Assembly: GCA_027486675.1 (NCBI GenBank)
Contig: JAIXOQ010000020.1
Location: 168,983 to 232,982, forward strand
DNA: 64,000 bases
DNA from: Pseudomonadota bacterium
GTDB lineage: Bacteria > Bdellovibrionota > UBA1018 > CAIMNF01
Direction: 5' to 3'
Both the position numbers and the translations under genes were made by a program. Shown here piece after piece: positions 8,441 to 16,336 of the stretch (positions are counted from its first letter, which is position 1; each line of letters starts with the position of its first letter). The notes under the pieces are model-generated. The model saw only the letters and a list, made by a program, of their open reading frames with translations. It had not been told where the DNA came from and ran no database searches.

Positions 8441-9903
8441 GATTCAAAATCCTTTCCGTTCAAAAAAACCAACGGATCGATTCCGCACTTTCTAAGATGC
8501 GTCTCGGTCTTTCCTGGTCCGCAAGCGTGGGTCTTGTTGCGAAAGCTTGCCTCAAATCCTCGCTCTTTGGCCACAAAACTAGCGCGATCCCATTGACTGC
8601 CACTGGTCCAAAAGTAAGCGTCTGCACTGTAGAACGATTCTGCGATCTCTTCCGCATCCAGTTGATATACGGCGATGTCATTCGTTCCGGCTGCATCCGA
8701 GTGCGTGAGTTGCACCATTCTAGAATGAGCTCCCAAGATTCTTGATTGTGCAATCTTCGTAAAACGAACCTCGCCTAAACCATCTGCGCAAGCTTCAACC
8801 CAGATACCTTGCTTGGCTAAGGATTTCCATGTCGAACTTCCAGCGCACCAAACCGTTCTTCCTGATTCAGCCCCAGGAACCCATGCAGAGGAGTGAGCAA
8901 CAAAAAGGGGGCCAGCCGGGATCGTTGAAAGGGATACATCGAGGGAGCGCCTTTTAAACATCTGGTCACTGCGCACGATCTGCGGACGCTTCGGCCTTTC
9001 TTGAGCCGTGTGACGTGTGCCTCGACGCAATACAGAAAGAATTTGGCCGTCTTGATCTTCAAGATTCCAAGTCCCGATCCCATCAATGTGAATGGCGCCT
9101 AGTTTTTGATGGCAGCCGCCACCGGATTCGGCTAGAAATTGGCGTTCGCGCTGCACGCCATCTGCTGTGATTGGATCGTGAATTGCGGAAAGAATGCGGA
9201 TGACCTCTTTTGCATCTGATCTTGATTCAAGAGCAAGCGCTCCTTGGGCCGGTGCAGGCGCGCACTCTAATAGTGGCAGCATCATCTTGCGTGAACGCGA
9301 GACCTGATCTTTCAAAGAGGTAGGGCATTCTGCGCTCATCATTAGTCTTTCAAGGCCAGCTGCCGCAAGGATTACACCATCTAAAGTTTGTGAGGCATCT
9401 TCGGGTTCAAAGATCTTACCGAGACGGGTATTTACATTCCCACGGAGGCTGACGATTTCAATCTTAGGATTTCCAGGGATGAGATCTACAAGAAGGCGTG
9501 GAGCAAAGGCAAGTCTTCGTGGGCTTGAAGTTCCAATGCGAAGTGTGCGCCCTCTTTGGACGCGATCTAAGATATCAGGGGCAAAAAGTGCAACATCATG
9601 AGGGAGTGCACGTTCGGGTACTGCGCAAAGAGTGATCATCGCAGGCCGTTCGAGGCTTAAATCCTTAAAAGAATGAACCGTGAAGTCCACTTCCCCTCTG
9701 AGTAAGGCCAGGTCGAGCTCTGCTGTAAAAAACTCTTTCCCGTCAATTTGGTAGAGCGGCTTATCTAAGATCTGATCGCCCCGGGTTTCGATTCCCACAA
9801 GTTCCACACTGAGCCCAGTGTGCTTGGCCTCTAACGCAGCCTTGATTTGTCCGCTTTGCGCGAGCGCAAGAAGTGATTTTCTAGTTCCTAATCGAAGTTT
9901 CAT
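8422..9903 (-). CDS. hemC: HemC-HemD fusion: hydroxymethylbilane synthase with uroporphyrinogen-III-synthase-like tail
   Basis: The first 300 or so residues are hydroxymethylbilane synthase, starting MKLRLGTRKSLLALAQSG, with DFTVHSFKDL and the dipyrromethane-cofactor cysteine in ESGGGCHQKLGAI. About 190 further residues are not HemC. They carry HemD-like elements: VWCAGSSTWKSLAKQGIWV, ACADGLGE, IAVYQLDAEE and ACGPGKTETHLRKCGI. The tail looks like a shortened or diverged HemD. I placed the start at ATG 9903 because it overlaps the hemA stop as ATGA and fits the HemC N-terminus. No separate hemD is present in the operon. Confidence 0.88.
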   Translation of the reverse strand: MKLRLGTRKSLLALAQSGQIKAALEAKHTGLSVELVGIETRGDQILDKPLYQIDGKEFFTAELDLALLRGEVDFTVHSFKDLSLERPAMITLCAVPERALPHDVALFAPDILDRVQRGRTLRIGTSSPRRLAFAPRLLVDLIPGNPKIEIVSLRGNVNTRLGKIFEPEDASQTLDGVILAAAGLERLMMSAECPTSLKDQVSRSRKMMLPLLECAPAPAQGALALESRSDAKEVIRILSAIHDPITADGVQRERQFLAESGGGCHQKLGAIHIDGIGTWNLEDQDGQILSVLRRGTRHTAQERPKRPQIVRSDQMFKRRSLDVSLSTIPAGPLFVAHSSAWVPGAESGRTVWCAGSSTWKSLAKQGIWVEACADGLGEVRFTKIAQSRILGAHSRMVQLTHSDAAGTNDIAVYQLDAEEIAESFYSADAYFWTSGSQWDRASFVAKERGFEASFRNKTHACGPGKTETHLRKCGIDPLVFLNGKDFESWTLES

Positions 9904-10799
9904 TTTGAGAACTGCGCTAAATCTTCCCAACCATGTGCAAGAGAAAGCGATCCACCCATAGATCTGAGTAAGGCACGCTCACGACAGGCGCGTTTTGCAC
10001 GAGCAACCGCGAGGTCACGGATGCTTCCCTTTTCTTTCGATAGATCAAAAATATCTGAAAGTGTGATTAAGTTTGGAAGAACACTCCATGCTTCAAGAGC
10101 CTCAAGGGTGCCGCCCAAATGAAGCACTCTTGCTTTCGTCTTTGAGAGAGCCTCAATCCAATCCGCGTCGAGTTCATGACCTGCAGGAGTAAGGATGACG
10201 ACAATGTCTGCCACAGGGATCATGGCAAGGGGGTCGGTGGTGATGGAAGGGGTGCTGTAGCCCTTGGCAACAATCTCTTCAGACAGATCAAGCGCACGCT
10301 CTGGAGTGCGATTCCAAAGTGTGACGTTTGCTTCGGCCAGATAGGGAAGGACCGATTTCGCCATCTGTCCCGCACCCAATGCAAGGACGCGATCCGTTGA
10401 GGTTGGCCTGAGAAGCGTACGTGAAAGGCTGCCGTAGCTTGCCACACTTACGCCTTGTAGGTGCTGAGCGCGGATATCTTTCGCATCTTCAAGCGCACTC
10501 TGAAAAACAGAACGAAGTTCCGGCGGCAGAGTTTCCCACTGAAGTTTTAAGGCTGATTTGAGCTGTCCGAAAACATCGGTTTCACCAATCACAGCGCTTT
10601 CAAGGCCGCAGGAAAATCGCAGAAGTAGCTCATAGGCATCGACACCGACTGCAGATCGTTTTGCGCCTTCCAATGGAGCCTGCGTTGCTAGAAGTTGGCG
10701 TTGGCAGGTGGAAACCAATAGAGAGCCGAGCGGAGCGCTGATGGGAGCGCTTACCGAAACACTGGGCCATTCTCCGATCCAAAGAGGCTTAAGTTTCAT
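9900..10799 (-). CDS. hemA: Short glutamyl-tRNA reductase lacking the C-terminal dimerisation domain
   Basis: First C5-pathway enzyme, reducing glutamyl-tRNA to glutamate-1-semialdehyde with NADPH. Recognisable pieces are the catalytic-cysteine motif LVSTCQRQLL (families usually have STCNR), FSCGLESAVIGETDVFGQLKSAL, and a Rossmann segment RVLALGAGQMAKSVLPYL followed by WNRTPERA. It has only 299 residues, against about 420 for classical enzymes, because the N-terminal domain is trimmed and the helical dimerisation domain is essentially missing. First gene of the heme operon. The assignment rests on motifs plus context. Confidence 0.85.
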   Translation of the reverse strand: MKLKPLWIGEWPSVSVSAPISAPLGSLLVSTCQRQLLATQAPLEGAKRSAVGVDAYELLLRFSCGLESAVIGETDVFGQLKSALKLQWETLPPELRSVFQSALEDAKDIRAQHLQGVSVASYGSLSRTLLRPTSTDRVLALGAGQMAKSVLPYLAEANVTLWNRTPERALDLSEEIVAKGYSTPSITTDPLAMIPVADIVVILTPAGHELDADWIEALSKTKARVLHLGGTLEALEAWSVLPNLITLSDIFDLSKEKGSIRDLAVARAKRACRERALLRSMGGSLSLAHGWEDLAQFSK

Positions 10800-10861
10800 C
10801 CTGTAAAATCAGGATACCGGAACCTTGGGGACGAATTGTCACCGCAGCGTCATGAAAGCCA

Positions 10862-11293
10862 TTACTGAGAGAGAACGCAGCGTGCTTTTTTAGCGGAGGT
10901 GTCGCATTCGACACGGCTGATGCGGGTCACGTTCGTGCTGCCAATTTTCGTGCGGTAGAGGGGAATATCACGCAGAGCTTCGCTCACAAGAGCGTTATGA
11001 ATCTTCGATTCAATCTTGTAAGTTTTTTTGCCCTGAGCCGCCGGAAGTTCATATCCGCAATTGGTGAGTACCCCGCGCGTGGTCGTATACTGCTGCTTAC
11101 AAGTGAGGTTTTCAGCGACGATTTTGGCCTTAATGAGGGGCCGAGTTCCGTCTTCTGAGACCGAATATCGACCGATTGCACTCGCCAAACGCTGAGAATC
11201 TAAGGCCGAAAGGAGGACCTTGTCCGCTCGGGCGATATTTGAAGTGAATGCCGCACACACAACGCCTAAAGTTAGAAATCCATACTTCCACAT
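10862..11293 (-). CDS. Small secreted protein of unknown function
   Basis: About 143 residues with a signal peptide: MWKYGFLTLGVVCAAFTSNI, then ARA and a likely cleavage before DKVLL. The mature part has four cysteines (CKQQYTTTRGVLTNCGY and near the C-terminus VECDTSAKKARCVLS), suggesting disulphides in the periplasm. I took ATG 11293 because it places the signal peptide at the N-terminus; a TTG 39 bases upstream is also in frame. I do not recognise a family. It sits just upstream of the heme operon on the same strand and is divergent from the glycosyltransferase gene. Confidence 0.7.
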   Translation of the reverse strand: MWKYGFLTLGVVCAAFTSNIARADKVLLSALDSQRLASAIGRYSVSEDGTRPLIKAKIVAENLTCKQQYTTTRGVLTNCGYELPAAQGKKTYKIESKIHNALVSEALRDIPLYRTKIGSTNVTRISRVECDTSAKKARCVLSQ

Positions 11294-11395
11294 AAGTTCG
11301 ACTGTTTTAGTCCGAAATCGACTCAAAGTCAATGTAAAATAATCAAGTAAACGGTTGCTATTGAATATCGGGCTCTATGTTAGTTTTAAGGCTCA

Positions 11396-12379
11396 ATGCG
11401 TATCCTGATTCATCATCTTGCCCAGGTGCCCGTCACAACTTACGGGGGCGCCGAGCGGGTCCTGGTCTGGTTAGCCAAGTCGCTGGCTGACCGGGGGCAT
11501 ACCGTAAGCGTGGTTGTTTCGCCTGGAAGCGAAGTCTTTGATGAGCGTGTGAAAATTTACCTCGGCGATGATGATTTTTTTTCGTCGGGCGACGCCTATG
11601 ATGTCGTCCACTTTTTTACGAATCCGACCGACCGATGGTATTCAGCTGGACCCGAAAATCAAATCGTCACCATTCATGGAAATGGCAAAGTAGGTGAGCG
11701 GTTTCACAGGAATGCAGTCTTTTTAAGCCGCGATCATGCAGAACGACACGGTGGGCAAACTTTTGTTTACAACGGAGTCGACCTTGACGACTTGCCGTTT
11801 AATAATTCGCCGCGCTCAGGGCCCTATCTATTTTTGGCCAATACCAACTGGCGTGTAAAGAATGCTCGAGGTGCTTTCGGACTAGCGCGTCAAGCAGAAC
11901 GGGACCTTTGGGTAGCTGGAGGCTCGGGGCCGCTCAGTTTACGTGCCATGGTTTTTTTGAGTTCGTTGTCCACCAAGCAAACGAAATGGTGGGGCAAAAT
12001 AGACGATGCAAAGAAGTCGGTGCTGCTCGGGCAAGCGCAAGCTTTAGTGTTTCCCATCCTGTGGAATGAGCCCTTCGGCTTGGTGATGATTGAAGCACTG
12101 GCGTGTGGCACACCAGTGCTTGCGAATCCGTATGGAAGTGTAAAAGAAATTCTTTCCTTCGCACCTCGATGCATATTGAAGTCAGATCAGGAGTGGCTTG
12201 CAGCGCTGCGCGGCGAGTTTCCGTTGCCCGAACCTGAGGAATGTCGAGCGTGGGTTGCTGCAAATTTTAGCCGGGAGATCATGGCGGAAAAATACGAAGC
12301 GCTCTATGCACGATTGATGCGGGGGGAAGCACTGAATCAGCAGCAGCCCGTGACTTTAATCGGTGCCGAGGCCATTTAG
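11396..12379 (+). CDS. Glycosyltransferase, GT4-like
   Basis: A retaining GT-B glycosyltransferase of 327 residues. The N-terminal nucleotide-fold region contains TTYGGAERVLVWLAKSLADRG. The donor-binding C-terminal half carries NEPFGLVMIEALACGTPVLA, the EX7E motif of the family, and YGSVKEIL. There is no signal peptide, so it is cytoplasmic. The acceptor is not predictable. The gene stops one base before the start of the RNase H gene and seems to lead a three-gene operon with it and an aldehyde dehydrogenase. Confidence 0.88.
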   Translation: MRILIHHLAQVPVTTYGGAERVLVWLAKSLADRGHTVSVVVSPGSEVFDERVKIYLGDDDFFSSGDAYDVVHFFTNPTDRWYSAGPENQIVTIHGNGKVGERFHRNAVFLSRDHAERHGGQTFVYNGVDLDDLPFNNSPRSGPYLFLANTNWRVKNARGAFGLARQAERDLWVAGGSGPLSLRAMVFLSSLSTKQTKWWGKIDDAKKSVLLGQAQALVFPILWNEPFGLVMIEALACGTPVLANPYGSVKEILSFAPRCILKSDQEWLAALRGEFPLPEPEECRAWVAANFSREIMAEKYEALYARLMRGEALNQQQPVTLIGAEAI

Positions 12380-13075
12380 ATGCTTATGGAAAATGAATGG
12401 TGGATTGTCACCGATGGCGCATGTTCTGGTAATCCAGGGCCTGGGGGATACGGATTGATTCTGCGCTCACCTGCGGATCAAGTGATCGAAGCGGGTGGAG
12501 CAGAGGCGCATACCACCAACAACAGAATGGAGCTTTTAGCTCTGATTGATGGGTTCGAGCGAGTTCAGAAAGAGATCGAGGACAAGGGAAAAATTCATTT
12601 TGTCACTGATTCTAGCTACGTCCTAAACGGCACTCTCAAGTTTCTACCGGCATGGCGTAAACGTGATTTTGTCACCACGGAAGGGAAACCAGTAGCGAAC
12701 CGCGAGATGTGGGAACGCATGGCGGGGATCTTGGATCTTTTGCGTGAACGCTCCGTTGTTATTCGAAGCACGCTCGTGCCTGGCCATGCAGCAATCGAGA
12801 TCAACGAACGTGCGGATGTGATCGCTGTCACGATGAGAGATGGGCGGTCCTTAAAGCTTTTTTCTGGGAATATTAAAGACTATCCGGTTTCCTTTTCGCT
12901 GAGGCCATTTGGCGCCCTTTACCTGAGCTTTGTGGATGGGCAACTGATGCGTCACGCCACATGGGATGCCTGCCAAAAGGCCGCACACGGCAAGAAGGGC
13001 GCGAAGTTTAAAAAGGTAGCGTCAAAAAATGAAGAGCTTGAGACGTTGCGTTCTTGGGGCTGTATTATCGATTGA
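12380..13075 (+). CDS. rnhA: Ribonuclease H with an unusual C-terminal extension
   Basis: Degrades RNA in RNA-DNA hybrids. RNase H1 catalytic residues are visible in WWIVTDGACSGNPGPGGYG, NNRMELLALIDG, FVTDSSYVLNG and VPGHAAIEINERAD. The core ends near residue 150, and about 75 further residues include LYLSFVDGQLMRHATWDAC and GAKFKKVASKNEELETL. That spacing of W, C, G, FK and E resembles the caulimovirus-viroplasmin-like hybrid-binding domain normally found at the N-terminus of eukaryotic RNase H1. Starts directly after the glycosyltransferase stop; an alternative ATG lies two codons in. Confidence 0.88.
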   Translation: MLMENEWWIVTDGACSGNPGPGGYGLILRSPADQVIEAGGAEAHTTNNRMELLALIDGFERVQKEIEDKGKIHFVTDSSYVLNGTLKFLPAWRKRDFVTTEGKPVANREMWERMAGILDLLRERSVVIRSTLVPGHAAIEINERADVIAVTMRDGRSLKLFSGNIKDYPVSFSLRPFGALYLSFVDGQLMRHATWDACQKAAHGKKGAKFKKVASKNEELETLRSWGCIID

Positions 13076-14590
13076 ATGGACACTTTGTTTTCACGCAACC
13101 TCACGCCAACGAGCGTAAAAGATTTGGATGATGTTTTTGCACGGGCAAAACGTGCGCAAGAGCGCTGGGCCAAAGAATCTGTTGCAACACGCGCAAAAAA
13201 ATTTCTACAGCTGCGAGAAGTCTTAGTGAGAAAGTCTGAAAGTATTGCGGAGACCATTCATCAAGAAAATGGAAAGACGCTCATTGAGGCGATCACCTGC
13301 GAAGTCATCCCCAGTTTAGAGTTGCTGACCTTGTTTGCTGAGCGTGCAAAAAAGATTCTCAAGGATCGTCCCATCCCGCTTAGAAATCCTATGCTTCTGT
13401 CACGCCAGAGTTATCTGAACTATTGGCCGCTCGGCACGGTTGCGGTGATAGCACCGTGGAATTTTCCGCTCTATTTAGCGTTTGGTGATATCGCTCTTGC
13501 GATTTTAGCTGGGAATTCGGTGGTGTTTAAGCCCAGCGAATACACGCCTTGGGTCGGAGCGCGCATTCAGGAACTTTTTGATGAGGCTGGATTCCCGATC
13601 GATGTTTTGCAAACGGTTCAAGGGGATGGTCTTTTAGGGGCCGCAATCGTGGAGCATGGTCCTGCGAAGATTTTTTTCACGGGAAGTGCAAAGACTGGGA
13701 AGGCGATCATTGCAAAGGCTGCAGAGCGTCTCACGCCTGTGGTGCTTGAGCTCGGTGGAAAAGACGCAATGCTTGTGTTGCCGGATGCTGATCTTGATCT
13801 AGCGAGTAGCGCGGCCCTTTGGGGTGGGTATGTGAACTCAGGCCAGGTGTGTTCATCGATTGAGCGGATCTTGGTACCCGAAAATCTTTCTGATGATTTC
13901 ACCGCAAGACTCAAGGCGAAGATCGCCGCTGTGCCCGCTGACAATTGGGGCACCATCACCATGGATAAACAAAAGAATGTCTATGAGGCGCACCTTGCCG
14001 ACGCGCGGAAGCGGGGCCTTGCAATTGAAGTCGGTGGGGAATTTAACGTAGAGCGCACGAAGCTTCAGCCGACCATAGTGCGAGGTAAAGGGATTGAGGA
14101 GTCCTTGGTGTATCGGGAAGAGACCTTTGGTCCGGTGGTTGCCATTGCGACTTACCGAAATATTCCTGAAGGCATAGAGAAGGTGAATGATTCCCAGTAC
14201 GGGTTAGTGGCCAGTGTTTTTGGTCGGGACTTAAGTCTTGCCGAATCTGTGGCCAGAGAACTGCAAGCTGGAAGTGTGCTCATCAATGAGGTGACCTACA
14301 CTGCAGGAGTTCCAGAAACGCCGTGGGGCGGGATTAAAGAAAGCGGGATCGGTCGTAAACATTCCGATCAAGGGCTCCTGGAGTTCGTGAATGTCAGACA
14401 CATCCATAAACCCAGGTATTCATGGTTAAGTTTTAAAGCGGTGTGGTGGTTTCCGTACACGCCATTCCAAGCAGAACTGTTCCGCACTTGGGTGAAGACG
14501 TATCGACTGAGCGTGTTTGAACGACTTAAGGTGCTTCCTCACTTACTTTGGAGCCTGGTTCAGTTCTTAAAGAAAGAGCCTAGGATTTAG
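13076..14590 (+). CDS. NAD(P)-dependent aldehyde dehydrogenase
   Basis: Oxidises an aldehyde to its acid. Hallmarks are PWNFPLYLAFGD and the cofactor-site FTGSAKTGKAI, the general-base glutamate in VLELGGKDAML, and the catalytic cysteine in NSGQVCSSIERI. A late EETFGPVVAIATY segment and PWGGIKESGIGRKHS are also present. It has 504 residues, with an extra 45-residue tail rich in W, F and Y (WLSFKAVWWFPYTPF) that may touch the membrane, as in long-chain fatty-aldehyde dehydrogenases. It begins immediately after the RNase H stop. A terminator overlaps its end. Confidence 0.93.
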   Translation: MDTLFSRNLTPTSVKDLDDVFARAKRAQERWAKESVATRAKKFLQLREVLVRKSESIAETIHQENGKTLIEAITCEVIPSLELLTLFAERAKKILKDRPIPLRNPMLLSRQSYLNYWPLGTVAVIAPWNFPLYLAFGDIALAILAGNSVVFKPSEYTPWVGARIQELFDEAGFPIDVLQTVQGDGLLGAAIVEHGPAKIFFTGSAKTGKAIIAKAAERLTPVVLELGGKDAMLVLPDADLDLASSAALWGGYVNSGQVCSSIERILVPENLSDDFTARLKAKIAAVPADNWGTITMDKQKNVYEAHLADARKRGLAIEVGGEFNVERTKLQPTIVRGKGIEESLVYREETFGPVVAIATYRNIPEGIEKVNDSQYGLVASVFGRDLSLAESVARELQAGSVLINEVTYTAGVPETPWGGIKESGIGRKHSDQGLLEFVNVRHIHKPRYSWLSFKAVWWFPYTPFQAELFRTWVKTYRLSVFERLKVLPHLLWSLVQFLKKEPRI

Positions 14591-14606
14591 GGGCGGCTCT
14601 TTTCTC
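14572..14606 (+). terminator. Rho-independent terminator after the aldehyde dehydrogenase gene
   Basis: AAAGAGCC (14573-14580) pairs with GGCTCTTT (14595-14602) across a 14-base loop, followed by T and C residues. The left arm contains the last sense codons of the upstream gene. It separates the aldehyde dehydrogenase operon from kdp. Confidence 0.65.
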
Positions 14607-14611
14607 CTGAT

Positions 14612-14637
14612 CACATTTTTACACTCTCTTTACTCCC
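14612..14637 (+). promoter_or_regulatory. Probable KdpE-binding site upstream of kdpA
   Basis: The stretch CATTTTTACACTCTCTTTAC followed by TCCCG closely matches, from memory, the E. coli KdpE site (CATTTTTATACTTTTTTTAC followed by ACCCCG): two TTTAC half-sites about one helical turn apart. It lies 32-57 bases before the kdpA start codon, in the only gap before the operon, so it would control kdp in response to the KdpD/KdpE pair encoded downstream. Confidence 0.7.
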
Positions 14638-14668
14638 GATGGCGCTATCCATCATCCGATGATGAATC

Positions 14669-16327
14669 ATGCCCTGGTCATCACCCTACGTCCTTACGAA
14701 CTGGATCGAACTTGCCGTGTTCTTTGTGTTGCTCATAACCCTTGCTCCCTTACTCGCAAGGTGGCTCATCGCATCGATAAAACCTTCTGCCTCTGAAGCC
14801 AGCTGTTTTGCCAGCCTTGGCGTAGATCTAAAAACCGAAATGAACTGGAAGCAGTACTCACTCGCACTGCTGTTCATCCACCTCATTGGGGCAGGATTTC
14901 TATTTCTCCTGCTTCTCACCCAAGGGTCACTCCCCTTAAATCCGATGCATATCCCAGGAATGTCCTGGGATCTTGCACTCAACACAGCGGTGAGTTTCGT
15001 CACCAACACCAATTGGCAGGCTTATTCGGGCGAATCTCAATTGAGCTACTTATCCCAGATGTTAGGACTAGGTGTTCAAAACTTCTTAAGCGCGGCGGTT
15101 GGTATCGCAGTTGCGTTTGCTCTGGCTCGTTCCTTAGCGCGTGAAAAGACCAGTGAGCTTGGAAACTTCTGGTTTGATCTTTGGCGTGTGACTACACGCT
15201 TCCTGCTTCCAATGGCAGCACTTTTTGCTGTCTTCTTGATTTCTCAAGGTGTGGTGCAGTCCTTTGACCCCTACGTCACCGCCAAGACAATAGAGGGGAC
15301 GGATCAAGTGATCCCCCTTGGGCCTGCCGCATCTCAGGTTGCGATCAAACAACTCGGTACCAATGGAGGTGGATTTTTTGGCGTTAATTCAGCGCACCCT
15401 TTTGAAAATCCAACTCCACTTTCAAATTTTCTTCAGCTCTTGGCCATCTTACTCATACCCGCAGCAATACCCTTGGTCTTTGGACGTATGTCGGGTCATC
15501 AAAGGCACGGACGCATGCTGTTTGGCGTGATGCTCGGGTTATTCACGGCCACCCTTGCTGGATCCCTCTACTTTGAAAACATGGCGAATATGGAAGGCAA
15601 GGAAGTCCGGTTCGGTGTGTTTGATAGTGCGCTTTGGTCTTCTGTCACCACCGTGGCCTCCAATGGCTCAGTGAATGCGATGCACGATAGCTTGATGCCG
15701 GGAACCGGCGGACTTGCGATGTTTAACATGCAACTCGGTGAGATCGTCTTTGGAGGTACCGGCTCAGGACTCTATGGAATGGTCCTATTTGCAGTTCTCA
15801 CGGTATTTCTGTGCGGGCTCATGGTGGGTCGCACGCCGGAATATCTTGGAAAGAAGATCGGTGGTCGAGAGGTGATCGCAACATCCATCGGCATACTGCT
15901 CCCCAGTCTCTTGATCCTGGGCTTTACTGCACTTGCGTGTGTGGTGCCTGCGGCGCTTGCCGCACGAACCAACTCAGGTCCACATGGATTTAGCGAAATT
16001 CTTTATGCCTTCACTTCTGGGGCCGCCAACAATGGCAGTGCATTTGGAGGACTCTCTGTGAACTCAGTCTTTTACAACGTCACACTCAGCATCGCGATGG
16101 TGCTTGGCCGCTTTGGAGTGATTCTCCCGGTACTTTTTATCGCGGGCTCATTTGCAAAACAAAAGACGATTCCACCCTCCGCAGGAACCCTATCTTCAAC
16201 AAGTGTGACATTTGCCCTGCTGCTAGTCGGAGTGATTCTGATTGTAGGCGCGTTGACTTTTATACCGGCTCTCACTCTCGGTCCGATTGTTGAACATCTA
16301 TTGCTTCCAACCGGAAAGAAATTCTAA
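14669..16327 (+). CDS. kdpA: Potassium-transporting ATPase, channel-like subunit KdpA
   Basis: The potassium-selective membrane subunit of the high-affinity Kdp pump, with about ten membrane helices in 552 residues. Selectivity-filter-type segments are visible: FVTNTNWQAYSGE, LGTNGGGFFGVNSAHPFENP, FGGTGSGLYGM and TSGAANNGSAFGGL. Length and topology are normal for the family. The chosen ATG has no obvious Shine-Dalgarno sequence. No kdpF-like small gene precedes it. First gene of kdpABC-porin-kdpDE. Confidence 0.97.
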   Translation: MPWSSPYVLTNWIELAVFFVLLITLAPLLARWLIASIKPSASEASCFASLGVDLKTEMNWKQYSLALLFIHLIGAGFLFLLLLTQGSLPLNPMHIPGMSWDLALNTAVSFVTNTNWQAYSGESQLSYLSQMLGLGVQNFLSAAVGIAVAFALARSLAREKTSELGNFWFDLWRVTTRFLLPMAALFAVFLISQGVVQSFDPYVTAKTIEGTDQVIPLGPAASQVAIKQLGTNGGGFFGVNSAHPFENPTPLSNFLQLLAILLIPAAIPLVFGRMSGHQRHGRMLFGVMLGLFTATLAGSLYFENMANMEGKEVRFGVFDSALWSSVTTVASNGSVNAMHDSLMPGTGGLAMFNMQLGEIVFGGTGSGLYGMVLFAVLTVFLCGLMVGRTPEYLGKKIGGREVIATSIGILLPSLLILGFTALACVVPAALAARTNSGPHGFSEILYAFTSGAANNGSAFGGLSVNSVFYNVTLSIAMVLGRFGVILPVLFIAGSFAKQKTIPPSAGTLSSTSVTFALLLVGVILIVGALTFIPALTLGPIVEHLLLPTGKKF

Positions 16328-16336
16328 GGAAAATTT

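Noticed and set aside
14591..14668. A kdpF gene before kdpA
   Set aside because: No short hydrophobic frame with a start fits in the 78-base gap.
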